NCBI RefSeq assembly: GCF_036785885.1
Contig: NC_092328.1
Span: 13,600,111-13,664,110 of the forward strand
DNA: 64,000 nt
Source of the DNA: Coffea arabica
Lineage: Eukaryota > Streptophyta > Magnoliopsida > Gentianales > Rubiaceae
Direction: 5' to 3'
The notes beneath the pieces were generated by a model that saw nothing but the letters and a program-made list of their open reading frames with translations, did no database searches and was not told the DNA's origin. Within the stretch, counting starts at the first letter, position 1. Each line of letters opens with the position of its first letter. Made by a program: the position numbers and the translations under genes. Shown piece by piece: positions 34,348-48,052 of the stretch.

Positions 34348-37300
34348 ATGCATCGAGCCGGAAGCTCCACATCTCTTTTCCTAGTAACAGTTACGAAATC
34401 ATTAGAAGCGGTAGGTTTAGTTAGTAGAAGCAGCGGTAGGTGGAGTCAAAGTCCCAGCAGTCATCACGCTCTGCATTGCCACTTCTTCACCTCAACAATC
34501 CCAGGTAATCAAACAAGAATCCCAATTTCCCAGGTAATTAAACTCCCTCGGTCATGTTATGATTGTTGTCTCTAATTATCACTTCTCCCTTGATTAGAGA
34601 TTACAAATCTGGGTGTTATTTGAGAAAATATTTCCTATTGGGAATTCATAAATTTGTGAAACATGGGTGTTGGGGTGGAAATGTTGGCATCAGAAAGCGT
34701 AACTTTATTGACCCTTTTCATTATAACAGTAATATTGGGATCTTGAGAATGTATGATTAAGACTTAACATGCTAAGAGTGAACTGCAACTAGTTGGAATA
34801 TGCAAACTAAGCAGCGGTGGCATCTGTTGAAGTTCTTGTGACTGGTGGTTGCCAACTTGCCATCTAGAACATTTAACACTAGAGATTCATCAAATTTTGA
34901 CTACTTTGAAGCATCCTCCATTTGGGTGTTGTTTCTGTTGATTTCTTTTGTTATGGTGGTGGTATCGCACCACTACGTTTCCTGGCCTTCAAAGCCATTT
35001 TATGATTGAATATGTTGTTTATCACGGGCTAGACGGTACATGGTTATAATTTTTATCTTCATTTTCACTTACATTTGGCTAGTGTCCATGCCAGAACAAT
35101 GAGGAAGATTAAGACTGTGACTTACTGCATTAAAGTTATGCTTTTTATTCTGCTTTCCCATGTTAGGCTCTCCCTTTCCAAAGTTAAACAGCACAAGGGT
35201 GCAATTAAACGTGGAATAAGTGCCAACAGGTAATGGCAGATGCATTTGAGGTTTCATGGAGGCATTTGCCATTATCTTGTACTCTGTATTTTTATTTTCT
35301 GTTGCCGTAGATGAATTGTTGAACTTTGTATAATGATCCGAATTAGTCTCTACACTAAAAGAAAAAGGGTAGCCTACCCAAACAGAAAATCTTGGGAATG
35401 GTTTTGTTTCACTGCTAGCTTATACCACCTTAGGTATTCTTATTCTCCTGAATGTTAGATCACATCTTTGGTATCTTTTCTCGATAGAGAACTGTTGAGC
35501 AGCAGTAAAATAAGCATTGTGTTGCTTTCTCTGCATAGCCAATGCATTCTTTCTTTGATTAGTTAAAATCAGAAGGTAATGCTGTGAGTTAGAATCGAAC
35601 GAAAGAGTTTTGAGATGTAACACAGGAGGAGGTTTATAGGTTCCAAAAATGATGACAAGAAACAGTATGATTGCAATTTGACAGTAGGTGATGAATTAAA
35701 AATATTACATTCTAATCATGCTGCAATTTGTCTCGATATATGCAAATGTATAATGTATTTTTCTGTTTATTAGAATTGAACAACAAAAGAACATGTTAGG
35801 ATAAAGTTGTGCTTTGAAGGTACATATGGTATGCTGTTTGACATTTAAGCTTATGAAGGCAGGAATAGTGGGGAAGGCCAAAAAATGGACAATGGAAGTG
35901 ATCAAATTACACGTGTTCTTTTTTGTGGGCCTCACTTTCCAGCATCTCATGATTATACAAGAGAATATCTGCAGGACTATCCATTTGTAAAGGTAATTAA
36001 CTTTGTAACTTCCATAATTATGTATATGATTGTATGTCCTAAAGCTAGTCACTTCTCATACTTTCAGAACCAAGTAACATAAATCTATTTGTATTTGGAA
36101 ATAATGTACAAATTTCTACTGCATGAGTTGTACAAATTGTCAAGTATAGTCATCTGAACAAAGTTTTGCCAAAAATATGAACCTGGGTTTATGAGATATG
36201 GAGAAGATCTAAGAGTTATGCAAATAATCTAATATTGTTACTTATACTAACCTCTAAGCTTGACATGTTTAAAATGGGAAGTTTGATTAAATGCAGTTAG
36301 TCCCCATGTGTTACATGCCTATCATACTAGAAAAATCATGTGCTTTGGGCGAATAAGGCACTCACCTATGCCCCCTTGCAAAAGCCAAATTGCACCTTTG
36401 CTTGAAAAGTGGTCAGCTTTGTAGCTTAAAATATTATAGTGAAATGTGGTACAGTGCATAAAGCTCTGCTAGTTCTAACATGTTCAAGATGCATCCAAAT
36501 AAGCAAGGAAAAATGATTCAAGAGCATTTGGAACATAATTATAGAAGAAAAACTGTAAATGATTTGGTATAGGTACTGTGAGGAGAGTTAGCTGGTAACT
36601 GGTATGGAAAAGGATTTCAACTGAGTTCTGAAAGTGGCAGAGAGATAGGATTAAGAGAATGAAAATTATCACATAACTGGGGACATATCAGAACTGCAAT
36701 TAAGAACTAATAAGTATATTGAGATTCAAGATATGTATATGCATGTAGGGGAGTGTTTATACTTTTCTATTATTCCCTCATACAGTTTTTAGCAACTACA
36801 CTCGTACAGTTTTTACCCTCTTAGCCTGATTCAATATTCTTTTTTTTTCCCTCACTTTTTACTGTGCTATTGTCTAAATTCAAGTTCATCGTGATGCTTT
36901 CACTTTTGCTTTGTCTTTTCAAAATTGAAGAAATACCAATTGGCTTTCCAAGTTTTGATTAATAGTTGCACAATTAAGTTTTCTCTTCTCTTTCTGGTCT
37001 GTTGATGCTTCTCTGACACTTTTTTGGATAGTTGAGTGACAGTTGTAGACTTACATCCATATAAATGCTTTGTTAAGCTTTTTTATCCTTTTTATTGCAG
37101 GTTGATGATGTTCCATTTGACAGTGTGCCTGATGTTATTGGAAACTATCATCTTTGTGTAGTAAAAAGCATGCGACTGAACTCAGAGCTGATTTCTCGTG
37201 CAAAGAGGATGAAGCTCATTATGCAGTATGGGGTTGGCTTGGAAGGTGTTCTTTTACACTTACATGAAGCTTGTGAACTTTCTTGTCTATGTCAATCTTC

Positions 37301-40300
37301 CCCCGATGCTATGTCTAATTTAGTGGTTTTTTTTTTGGTTGCATAAAGGTGTTGACATTGGTGCTGCATCAAAGCATGGGATAAAGATTGCCAGAATTCC
37401 AAGTGGTGCAACAGGAAATGCAGTATCATGTGCTGAAATGGCTATATATCTGATATTGGGTCTTCTTCGTAAGCAAGTTGGTTGCTTTCAGCCCTTCTGT
37501 ACTGTATGATTTACCTAGCAACATAGAATAGACATTAAGCAAGTATTTCTATTTAGCTAATGCTACAGAATTTCTGTTAGGTGATTGGAAAATGATGATT
37601 ACTTGCGTTGGGCTTTTGATATAGGAGTTGCAAATCTACTTTGGAGATGAATCATTTTCACTGGGGGAAGTAGGATGATCTGACTTACAATCATGATGAA
37701 CTCTTAGAAACCTCATGAATTGCTCACTTTCGTTGTTACCTCTGCTTATGCTTTTGACCTGTCTGGAAGAAGTTTATATGCCTGACCTGGCTCCATAGAT
37801 GGGGTTTTCATCTTATTTAAACATGTACCTTGATGATGAAACACCATTATGATACATAAATTATAACTTTTTCTGACTGGTATTTGGGAGTCTAGAGCCT
37901 TGCCTACGACCTATTTCTTCTTAAAGAGGCACAAGTAATTAAAGCCTGTCATGACTTTTTACTTTAGCATATGAAGGATCTATTGTCAAACTGATTGACT
38001 TATTTGAAATCATTTAGGCTTCCAAGTATCTCTGTTCACAGCTTTTTTACATCTGCAGTTCTGTCTTTGTACTCTTTTTCTACGGTGGTTACGTACATGT
38101 ACTTGTAATGTGATCAAGGTGGTCTGTATGCTTAAAGTTGCCTTTTTTTTTTGGAAGTCTATTTTCACTTTTTCTTCCTTGTCATGGAGTGAGATGGGGT
38201 TAGGTGTAGGGGGAAGGGCATCACTACAATTGCTTATTTATCCTTTATCATCCGCATCCATAATATCTCCACAATTTTAACGTGTAGTCAGTGTTTTCTT
38301 GGAAGCAGAGAGTGAGAGGGGGGTTTGTTGTATGTCACCTAATTAAGAGTATGAGTATCAACATATAGTCTAAGGTGTACATGTAGCCACTTACTTGGTG
38401 GTCCAGAAATAGGTAAATTTTGTGCTTAAGCATGATGCTATTATTTCAGAATGAAATGCAAATTGCAGTGAAGCAGAGAAAACTTGGAGTGCCAGTTGGT
38501 GACACCTTTCTGGGGAAAACAGTGAGTTTCTGAGTTCCTTTCAGAATGAATACTCCCTTTCTTTTTGTGCCATCTTTCCTTATGCTAATTTTATCTTGCA
38601 TGGCATTACACCCTACTTTGAAATTGAACTCCATATTTAGAGTGGCACCCAACCTGAGGTGCATTGGGACCCATAGAGGGGAAAAAGGGAAAACATGGCA
38701 TGACAAGCTACTAATCTACTACTAAACATATCTCCTATAATTTTTGTCTTATGGGATGTCATGAAAAGGAAATTCGATTCAGTGAAAAAGAAGAATCTTT
38801 TCAATAAACTAATAATGAAATGTGAACAGTTAGAATGAAACAGAAAAGGAGTTAGTTTTTGCATCTTCCTATTTGCTATGGTACTGTATATAGTAGGATA
38901 GATAACTTTCTGGATAAGTAATTTCATCTAGTATGGACTTATCACTTATGTACAAGTGCAAATGAACTGAAAGTTGTGAGCTCATGTATATGGGTGCTTT
39001 TAGGTCTCAGAGTGGTATTCTTTGCTGAAACTGGCATATACGAAACAACTTCACCTTATTGAAATATTTTGTCAACATCTGACCGTTTTAAGGCCTACTT
39101 TGCTTCCAACTTGAGATGTGATTCTTATTAGCTGAGTTAATCATCTTAGCAGGAAGAAATTGGGTACAAGAACTGAATCGACAGTTTAAAGGAGGTTAAT
39201 ATAGGGAATGTTTGTTTGGTTCAGCCTATCTTCATTTGGTAGTTGTATTCAAGGTTCAATTAGTCAATTACTCAAGTTGACAGAAACTGAAAACTAAGTT
39301 TAAGTATGTTGTGTTAAAAAGGAACTCCCACTTAACAAATTGAATGCTAAATACTCTGACATGTTATTGTGGATGCTGAATAGTGTAAATTTTTTAAAGA
39401 TTTTTGCGAAAATATACGACAATTTGCAGTTTAAGATCTTCAAAGTGAACCTTAGGGAAAGGAAGAGAGGATCTGGAGATGCATGAGTATGTCCAGGAGA
39501 AGGACTGAGCATGATGCTAACAACCTCGGAGTAATGGCAACATGCAATGCTATAAAGGGGAAGGGTGTTAAGATTGCTTAGGACTTTAAATCAGCTGACC
39601 TGTATGGTCATATTTGTTGCCAAGGAACTGCTGCATGAAATGGTAGGGAAGTATGAAGGACATACAACATCTTGACAAGTGAAGTTTGCAAGAATAACAC
39701 CTATTGTATAAATGTATTTGTTTTTTATGTTAATAGTATTTATGGGTAAAATGCTCACTGAAAATGGAATTGTTGGGGATGGTTAATCTCCTAATTGTGG
39801 TGTCTATAATTTCCAAAATGTCAAGCAATTTTCAAGCGGAGGGCATATTTTATTTTAACCAAACTTGACATTCTTGTAGCTAGCTACTAGTTTGAATTAT
39901 AGTTAATGAACAATGTCAAGCTCGTTACCATTTATGATTTGCATGATGGGTAAGCCCAATCTCGGCTAATGTCTATCTACTTCATTGCATTAACAGAATG
40001 AATATGTCTACCTAGTCATAATGCAAATTGCCATTAAAATTGGACTTGCATCTTGGTAAACTGTGGTTAATATCTTAGTTGGAGACCTTTTTAGTGTTTC
40101 ATCATTTTGCTATTGCTGCTGTTTGTGAACTTGTGGTGCATAATTCCTGTAGGTATTCATTATGGGATTTGGAAATATTGGGATTAAGTTAGCACAGCGT
40201 TTGCGTCCATTCGGTGTGAAGATAATTGCTACCAAGCGCAGTTGGGCGCCATACTTAGACAAGTCATGCAAAACTGAAGGTATGAAGCCTGTGTATGAAA

Positions 40301-43300
40301 ACTTGCTTGCTGACATCTTTTTGTGAATGTTGTTTTCAATGTCTTATCATATATTTACAGCATTCTGCGCTGAAAATGGCACTGAAGATGATCTAGTTGA
40401 TGAGAAGGGAACTCATGAACATATCATCGATTTTGCGAGTAAAGCTGACATAGTGGTCTGTTGCTTAGTAATGAATGCAGAAACGGTTAGGCCTCTCTGT
40501 GTTGCATTGATGTTTCCTATATACTTGCTTCTGACGAAATTTTAGTTATATATTGGTTCATAACATAATCTATGAGATGGGCAATAACTTACCAACAGAA
40601 TAAACAGGACTTATGTTGTGCACTTCCATTTGTTAGCTCAAAATTCACAACTGATTCAAAGTTATCCCATCATGGTGTTGCTACATTGTCTTATTTGTCA
40701 AACTATGAATTTTGATCTTTTAATTTCCCAATTTTGCTTCCAGGCTGGCATTGTGAATGAGGGTTTCATCTCTTCAATGAAAAAGGTTGGTTCCCTCAAC
40801 ATGACTATTCTTGATGCATGCATATCACTATACTTGGGTTTTAATTAAGTCTGTGAAATGAAGGTTATAAAAGCCTTTCACATTGAATTTCCAACTAAAC
40901 TTTTACATGGAAATATATTAAAATTGTGAGTTTTTAGACGAGTCAATATATAGTTGTCATGTTAAACCATTGTGATGAGTTCTAGTTACAAAGAAACCTG
41001 TTTTTTCCCAATTTTTTTAGTACAATTTTGGGTATGGAGTTTGAACCTGGCATGTATTGTATCTAGGTCAATGTCCTTATTGCTACTAAGATGGCTGGAC
41101 TGCAATTATGAAGTGTAAAATCATTAATCGAAGAATAAATTCAGGAAATGTACATTTTGAATAAAATCTAATGTGGCATTTCCCAATATTCTTCTGTTGG
41201 GTGCCCTTTTTTAGCGATAGTTGTTAATATCTATATGCAGTAATGATTTTTTATCAGATAATTAGTTGTCTGGTAGTTTATGAACACCAATCATTTTTGG
41301 TTTCAGAATCCACTTCAATATCTTTTAGATTTTCCAGTGATGATCTAGGTAACTGACGAGGATTCATCATGAGAAATATTTTGATCCCTAACTTCCCAAC
41401 CATGTAAAAAGTATTCCAAAATTTTGAGGAAAGTGATTTGCCATGATATTGGTCAAAACCATTGTTGTCTACAGTATATAATTTGATACGCACAGGAAAC
41501 TTGTCTGGTTTAAAACATGATATAACATCATACATTTAACTAATTATGACCTTCTAAATTTCACTGAAAGAAAAAATCAAAATGGATCTTTATCGGCTTT
41601 GAAATTGGGTAAAGGACAAATTCTCTTCCTGCGAGTGAAACTTATAAATAGCTGTCTAACCATCTGAGAGCCCCGTGCATCATAAGCCTCATGTTTTTAC
41701 AAATTCGTGTGTCAGCCTTCCGTTTAAAGTGGATGCTTGGAGCTAGTTTTCATGCCAAAATGACCTATATAACCTTTCTTTTTTGACACCAACATGGTTA
41801 GGCTTTGAAGATTCACTTAATAGTTTTTAAGTGGGAGGGGTTAACAACAGAGTGTAGAGGTTCACCCCCCATCCCAAGTGGGAGGGGTTAGTCATATTTT
41901 TATCTGATAAAAAACACATTAAAAAGTGCTACAATGAAAAAACATTATCAAATAATCTTCATTCCAAATGCACTAATTAATTTTATTTCATTTAAAATAA
42001 GTATTGCTTTTGGCATTGAGATAAACACATTGAGTTGTTTAGACTTCTTTTTATAGATTTATCTAATTCATTTTAGATCTAAAAGGTCAAAATGCATAGT
42101 GTAATTGTGTTTAAATGCATTTAGCAACTACTCAAGAAATAGGTGTTTATTATGTTACAATTATTATGTGTGTTTGAGAATTAGCCAAGGGTATTTTGGT
42201 CATGAAAAATATAACTTTATCTGAACCCTGTCAAAAAGTTAACCATGAGGGGTAAAGTGTATATATTTGAAGTTTAAGGGGGCAAAGTGTTACAAGAGCC
42301 CAAGTTCAAGGGGAAAAGTGTAATTAACCCCAAAAAATTTAACAGAGGTTGATTATGTAGCAAAGCTATATGTCTGATATGGAAGTGACCGCATTTTGTT
42401 TGCATGCTTGTGCTTGTGTGCTTGGATGCATGTCTCTTGTAGAGAGGGAAGAGACAAACTTAAGCGTACCTTTAACAACACCATTAAGTTTCAATTATTT
42501 ATTTCTTTATCACTAATTTCTTCTTATTTATGGTCGAATCATATAATGTTTTGTGTTTATTTTCCCATTATATCTTCAATAATCTCTTTGTGCTTTTTTA
42601 CTAGTATTTTGATGTTGCATTGATAAGAAAAGCATTCATGATTAAAGCAACTTTTCAAATAATATGTTGGACTGTTTTTGCATTATTATGGGTTTCAGGG
42701 TGCTTTGTTGGTTAATATAGCTAGAGGAGGCCTCTTGGACTATAATGCTGTTCTTCATCATCTTGAATCAGGCCACTTGGGAGGATTAGGAATTGATGTT
42801 GCTTGGACTGAACCTTTTGATCCTGATGATGCTATCTTAAACTTCCCTAATGTCATTATTACACCTCATGTTGCTGGGGTTACAGAATATTCTTACAGAT
42901 ACATGGCCAAGGTATGGACATACTTAAATTCTCTACATCATAGCTGGAAATACTGTCCTAATTTACTTAAGCCCTCAAGTTACATTAGTTGTTCAAACAT
43001 TCATATATTTGTTTTTACTGTAGCTCATACACAGACAATCACATGATCGTATGTATTTGCCTAACTGGATTTAATCAAGTTCCAATTAGTAGTGAATGAG
43101 GACTGTAAGATTCAGGTAGTCCTAGTGTATGTGGTGTTGGTGAAAACGTTGGAGGGTTGACAAGCTTATAGGATTGGGTATTCTAAGCTTTAAATGGTGG
43201 ATTGTGGTAGTGTGGTGAACTGGAAAGATTGTCAATGGACTGGCACTTTCTTGGAGGTTGTATTGCATTGCTGAGAATTGTAGATGCAAATCCTAGTTAT

Positions 43301-44758
43301 CTTAACATTGTTATCCTAAATGAAAGCAAATTGTGACGGAAATATAGTCTGTGTAGGAAAAGTGATCAAATTTTTAGACCTTGCTGGAAATACATTGACA
43401 CCAAATACCAAGATTTGGATTACATTGTGCCTGGAATTGAACATGCCACTTGCTGCACATAGAAACAAAAATGGAGTCTAGGTGGCCCCTTACACTGAAG
43501 TATTCAATCACTAGCCTAAATGCAAATTTGCAACAAATACATGCTTCACTACAATTCCATGAGATAATAGATAGATAATAAAACCTTGATATAACACAAT
43601 TACTTTTGCTGTTGGTACTTGCTCTGGTGGTGAGGTCCAGTAAGTGCTCCACTAGGAGTGCTTAGGTCTCCATGGGACTCTTAATTACTAGAGGTCTTAC
43701 ATTGTGAATTTGTTTAGATTAGCTTGTCCTGTTGGCAATTTAGGCTCTGGTGCTATCCATCCAAATATCATTCATGATGACAGTTCCATATTTCATCATT
43801 CAAGCATCTGATCGACTTAAAGGTTACTAATCCATTTGTTCTTTAGTTGGTCTAGAAACCATCTACCTTGTCTAGTTGGATTGTTTGTCAAATCCCTTCA
43901 AACTCATTGACAAGTCTATGTTGTGTTAAGCACGTTGTGATTATTTTCAATTATTTTACTATTTAAAACTAAAATAGAACCTTGTTTTTCCATTTTGTTG
44001 TGAACAAAATTCTATATTGATGCAGGTACTTTTGACTGTCATTTGTGTACTGAGTCATCCTTTTCTCTAGGGAATTTGTAAGAAAGCCATTGGAATTTCA
44101 TTCATGATGTGCACCATTGTGCACTGAAACTAATTTTCTAGAAGTTCCAGTCGTGATGGCCTCAACATGACTCGAGTTACAGTCTACCCACCATATACAA
44201 CTAGAAATGACTATTGACATGCCTTATGGAGTTGCACTGAAGAATCAGCACAATGAACCTGTTGAAGCTTTAGATAGATGAATTGATGTTATTTATGCTT
44301 TCATTGTAGAGAGCTATGTTACTTAGACCCTTCACTTTGTCCTGCCGTAACATGTCCGACCCTTCACTCTGCAGTAGAGTAGCCATGTCAGTGGGAACCT
44401 GTAGCCAAGTCCGAGTAACTTAGGTAGAGAGTAATAGTAGCAGGGGTTGGAGGTCCTTGACATAAAGTTGCATCAAGTTGAAATGCTCCTCAAAGCTTAA
44501 ATGGCCTTAAACAAGATACCAAATTCTAAAATCGGATTAGACACATTTAAAAATACTTTTTCATTGCAGGAAGAAAGGCCCCAAGTAATTGGTGCCCCTG
44601 TGCCAGAAACATATTGCTACTTTTCTGATTCAAAGTCATTCATACCTCTTGGATGCTAACATTTGAATACTCTTATTCAATTTTTTCAGGTTGTTGGAGA
44701 TGTTGCCCTTCAAGTCCATGCTGGAAAACCTTTGACAGGGATTGAGATTGTCAACTGA
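34348..44758 (+). CDS. D-isomer-specific 2-hydroxyacid dehydrogenase family protein
   Basis: NAD(P)-dependent oxidoreductase of the family that includes phosphoglycerate and hydroxypyruvate dehydrogenases; the substrate of this plant subgroup (like Arabidopsis At1g72190) is not established. Coding exons with GT-AG borders are 35885-35992, 37101-37245, 37349-37476, 38450-38521, 40153-40279, 40361-40485, 40744-40785, 42699-42911 and 44690-44758, giving 342 residues from the ATG at 35885. The nucleotide-binding loop GFGNIG is at residues 156-161. The catalytic set appears intact: Arg258 (NIARGG), Glu287 (AWTEPF) and His306 (TPHVAG). All nine junctions keep frame. An upstream ATG at 34348 opens a Ser/Arg-rich stretch of about 50 residues, like an organelle-targeting peptide, that could splice in. 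The join that works is a donor after 34504 with an acceptor before 35877; otherwise this is 5' leader. Introns are long (up to 1.9 kb). The gene looks functional. Confidence 0.93.
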
Positions 44759-47542
44759 TTTAACTCAGGATTCTTTACCTGATTTACACATATTGTTCTG
44801 CCAGCAACCATTTGGCTGTATGCTGTAACATATAAGAACTAGAAATGGAGTTGCGCATGATTCAGCAAAAAATGCCAAGGAAATTTGGTTGCAAGATATT
44901 CCTGAACTTGTGATGCGTTAATATTGTAGCGATATCCCTTGACTCACTCATGTTACAGTGGCAGATCTACTGTGTGCAAATTTGCAGTACATTGACATTT
45001 ATTGAAAATTTACTGTTACTGGAAAGATTGTCGTCTTTTATTATAATCACCCCCAACATAATTGTGATGGTTTCTATTCTCTATGAAATGGTCTTCAAAC
45101 TAGTGATATATCTTCTACCAACATTAGTTTCCATTTCAGGAGATAAAATAGATATGAAAGATGAGAGAAGAGTAATGGAATTTTGAAAACTAAGGGGGGA
45201 TGCTTTAGTTGCATTTGTGGAAAACTTCATGAGGACTTGTTCTGGTACGCTCTATAAATTGTTTTAGATGTCAGTATAAAATCTTTTCTGCCTAGCAGGC
45301 TAGATTTTGAATTTTCTCTCTCTCTTTTTTTTTTTTCCCTTTTTGCTAACTGAAAGTCACATCTAGCCAAAGGTTAAAATTGAATTCTGGAGACACAATT
45401 TTGAAGTTCTTGAACACATAGCCACTATTTCAAAGGCCAAATTGGCAGTCTTCTGAAAAAACAAACTACAAAGAATAATATCCCCACTGTTGTTTATTCA
45501 TATTTGACAACATACGTCAAGTCATGCTCACGGGCTAAACTATTTCTTGTAAATTATTTCCATAGGCATTGGATTCTCTTTTACATAAACAGGCTAATGC
45601 CATGTTTGATAATCCAATGCAGTATTAAAATTTAATGGATTCAATTCTTAATATATTCAAACACGTTTGATAATAATAAAAAAAAATTGAGCATCTGAAT
45701 TAATTACATGATACTGAATTTCTTAGGCAAAACTTGCTTTAAAAAATAAGTGGTAAGTTATTCACTTATCACTTAGGGTACGTTGATAAAATGAAATTTT
45801 GAAAATTGAAACATATTTGAGTGTATATCATATTCAGTGCTAAGTGAAATTTAGTGCCACTTAATTAATTCAGATATTCTTTTGACAAAAAAAATTAATT
45901 CAGAGATTCAATTTTTGGTTATCAAATGCATCTGAACATATTAAAATTTGAATTCATTAAGTTTAAGTGCTGAATTGGAATATAAAACAGGGCTTTAATG
46001 TGATATACACTCAAATATGTCAGATTTAGTATTTAATAATTTAATAGTTTAATGAATTTTCAAATTTTAGATTTCAGTTTTCAAATTTCAATTTTATCAG
46101 ACGCACCCTAAATCCAAATGTAATCAATTCTATTTTCTTCTACATCTTTAGTGTCATCATGCTTGTGAATTTTGTTCTTAACAAACTAAACCCAAAAGAC
46201 TTGTGCCTTGGGAGATATTTATTCTTGTCACCTTCTTTGAATACTTCTATTAAGTTCTGTTTGATGATAAAATGGTACTAACCTTCAAGACTGGCCTCCT
46301 AAACTCCTTTCCGTTGATGATACCAGGACAGAATACTAATGGTTTACAAAAATTTTCACGAGACACTCAATTACGTATTTAAGGGGATCTAGTGATACCT
46401 AATTATCAATCAATAGATTAGTTTCACATACCAAAATTCCCGAATCTTATACGCCTTGACTATTTTAATCCAATTTTCAATCTAGAAACTGCATGGTGAA
46501 TACTCCCTTAAGAAGGCTGTTAGGCAAAAACAACGCTTGACACCACCGGCCATTATGGAAAATGACAGAAGAACCTGGTATTGGAACTTGGATGGAAGTG
46601 GCAATATAATGTTTTGTCACTTCATGGAAGCAGACAGTTCACATGGCCAATTGCCGGACAAACACGTTAAACAGGCAGACATGCACAAACATGAAAGGGA
46701 AAATGTTTCAACAGGCTTACCAAAGGCAAGTTGGAGGAAAAAGACAAAGCCATGGTGTGTATTGCAGTGCCATTTCACACCATAGTTGTCATGGATGGAG
46801 TCAAGAAGATTTCCCCATCAACCCATATTTAACTATGTCTTGATGCTGAAATCTTTGACAATATGAGGTATGGTTTTCCACATTTTCAAAGTAATTCCAA
46901 CTACCATTTCTGGCATTTTTACCTGACTTTGATAACCCCTCTTTTCATTGGACCTCAAATTCAGTGGGAAGTGTCTGTTTCCTGTGCCTTAGATCCAGCT
47001 CAAGCATTTAGCACTGGTCATCCTTTCTTCTTTCTTCTTTTTGCCTTTTTCTAGTAAACGCTTATAAGATTATCTGTCTTATTTGGTGATCAAGTAAGAA
47101 TCAAGAGTCAATTTAGGCATAGTTGAAATTAGCTGTTGCATGACACATGTTTAGTCTTTTTCCCTTTGACTCTACCTTTAGGCATGGCGTGTTTGGATGG
47201 AAAGAAAGAAAACATAATGTCAAAGATAGGATTAGGGGAAAAAGATATAATAATAGCTTGTTTGGAAGTTTTTAAGTGAGAGAAAGGAAAAGATCTTTTT
47301 TTTTTTTAAAAAAAAAAAAAATCCCCATATTTTCCTACCAAAAGTGGAATAAAATGGAAGCAAAACTCAAATACTCTTTACTACCAAATGTAAAATACTA
47401 ATTGTAAAGAGAGTTTCTCTTCTCTTCTTCTCTTTTCCAACGTTTTAGTTTCGCCTTCTAAGTCCTCTGAAGCTTCTTTCATAGAAAAATTGAGTCTCTA
47501 TCACTATTCGCTACTTGTGAGTTGTAAGCAGAAGAAAGGAAA
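44759..47542. other. Intergenic region between dehydrogenase and unknown gene
   Basis: Starts with the dehydrogenase 3' end. It then holds the interleaved inverted repeats at 45597-46111 and a T/A homopolymer pair near 47300. A CT-rich leader-like stretch (47415-47440) precedes the next gene. Short frames at 46537 and 46863 show no family features. Confidence 0.55.
45597..46111. mobile_element. Two interleaved inverted-repeat elements (MITE pair)
   Basis: Pair A: 45597-45705 matches the complement of 45890-45993 (CCATGTTTGATAATCCAATG against CCCTGTTTTATATTCCAATT), about 100 bases per arm. Pair B: 45775-45840 matches the complement of 46050-46111, starting GGGTACGTTGATAAAAT. The arms of B also share the inner words CATATTTGAGTGTATATCA. 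Because A and B overlap rather than nest, at least one rearrangement or a compound origin is implied. Target duplications are not clear. Confidence 0.65.
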
Positions 47543-48052
47543 ATGAGTAGATACTCAAGAATGAAAGAAGACAGCCCAGGAAGATCAAAATCCATAGATT
47601 TTTCTGATCTTTCTTTACCACTCAAAGCACCAAAATCTATTTATGGTCACAAGCCTGAACCTCAAGAATCCAGAATAGACCAGAACAAGAACATACCAGA
47701 ACTTACCAACGTTGATATCCATGACCTAACTCAGGAAGATCATCATGGGGACTCTGCTGGAGAGGTATTTGGAGTCATTTTGAGCCGAAAATGTTCGGTC
47801 TCCTCAGCTTCTTCTCAGAACTATTTCATGTGTGAGAAAGAAACTGCATCACTCCCAAATGCAGTGAGGAGGGTACTTTCTATGAGGAGATCATCCTCGG
47901 TCACCGAAGGCTACTCTAGAATTCACCACCAATGGGATCCAACAGAACAGGATGAAGATGATGAAAATGTAACTCTGACTGCAGTGAAGACAAGATCCAT
48001 CAAGAAAAGAGGCAAGTTTTTCAGAGCGTGTAAACGAATATTTCGATTCTAG
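47543..48052 (+). CDS. Intact 169-residue protein of unknown function
   Basis: A single uninterrupted frame runs from ATG to stop. It has codon use and composition of a real gene, and a CT-rich leader lies upstream. The protein is hydrophilic, without signal peptide or membrane segment. It has a Ser/Lys-rich N-terminus, a central conserved-looking block (NAVRRVLSMRRSSSVTEGYS) with a likely kinase motif (RRSSS), an acidic patch (EQDEDDENV) and a very basic, aromatic C-terminus (KKRGKFFRACKRIFRF). I have seen similar small single-exon plant proteins ending in a basic tail, but know no function for them. The basic tail could bind membrane lipid or nucleic acid; that is inference. It stands alone, convergent with the minus-strand Hsp70 gene 1.4 kb away. 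Confidence 0.75.
   Translation: MSRYSRMKEDSPGRSKSIDFSDLSLPLKAPKSIYGHKPEPQESRIDQNKNIPELTNVDIHDLTQEDHHGDSAGEVFGVILSRKCSVSSASSQNYFMCEKETASLPNAVRRVLSMRRSSSVTEGYSRIHHQWDPTEQDEDDENVTLTAVKTRSIKKRGKFFRACKRIFRF

Noticed and set aside
35705..36052. 115-codon minus-strand ORF overlapping exon 2 of the dehydrogenase
   Set aside because: Antisense shadow across an exon-intron border of a clearly coding plus-strand gene.
46537..46785. 82-codon ORF upstream of the unknown gene
   Set aside because: Starts at ATG-poor context, composition unremarkable, no family; probably chance.
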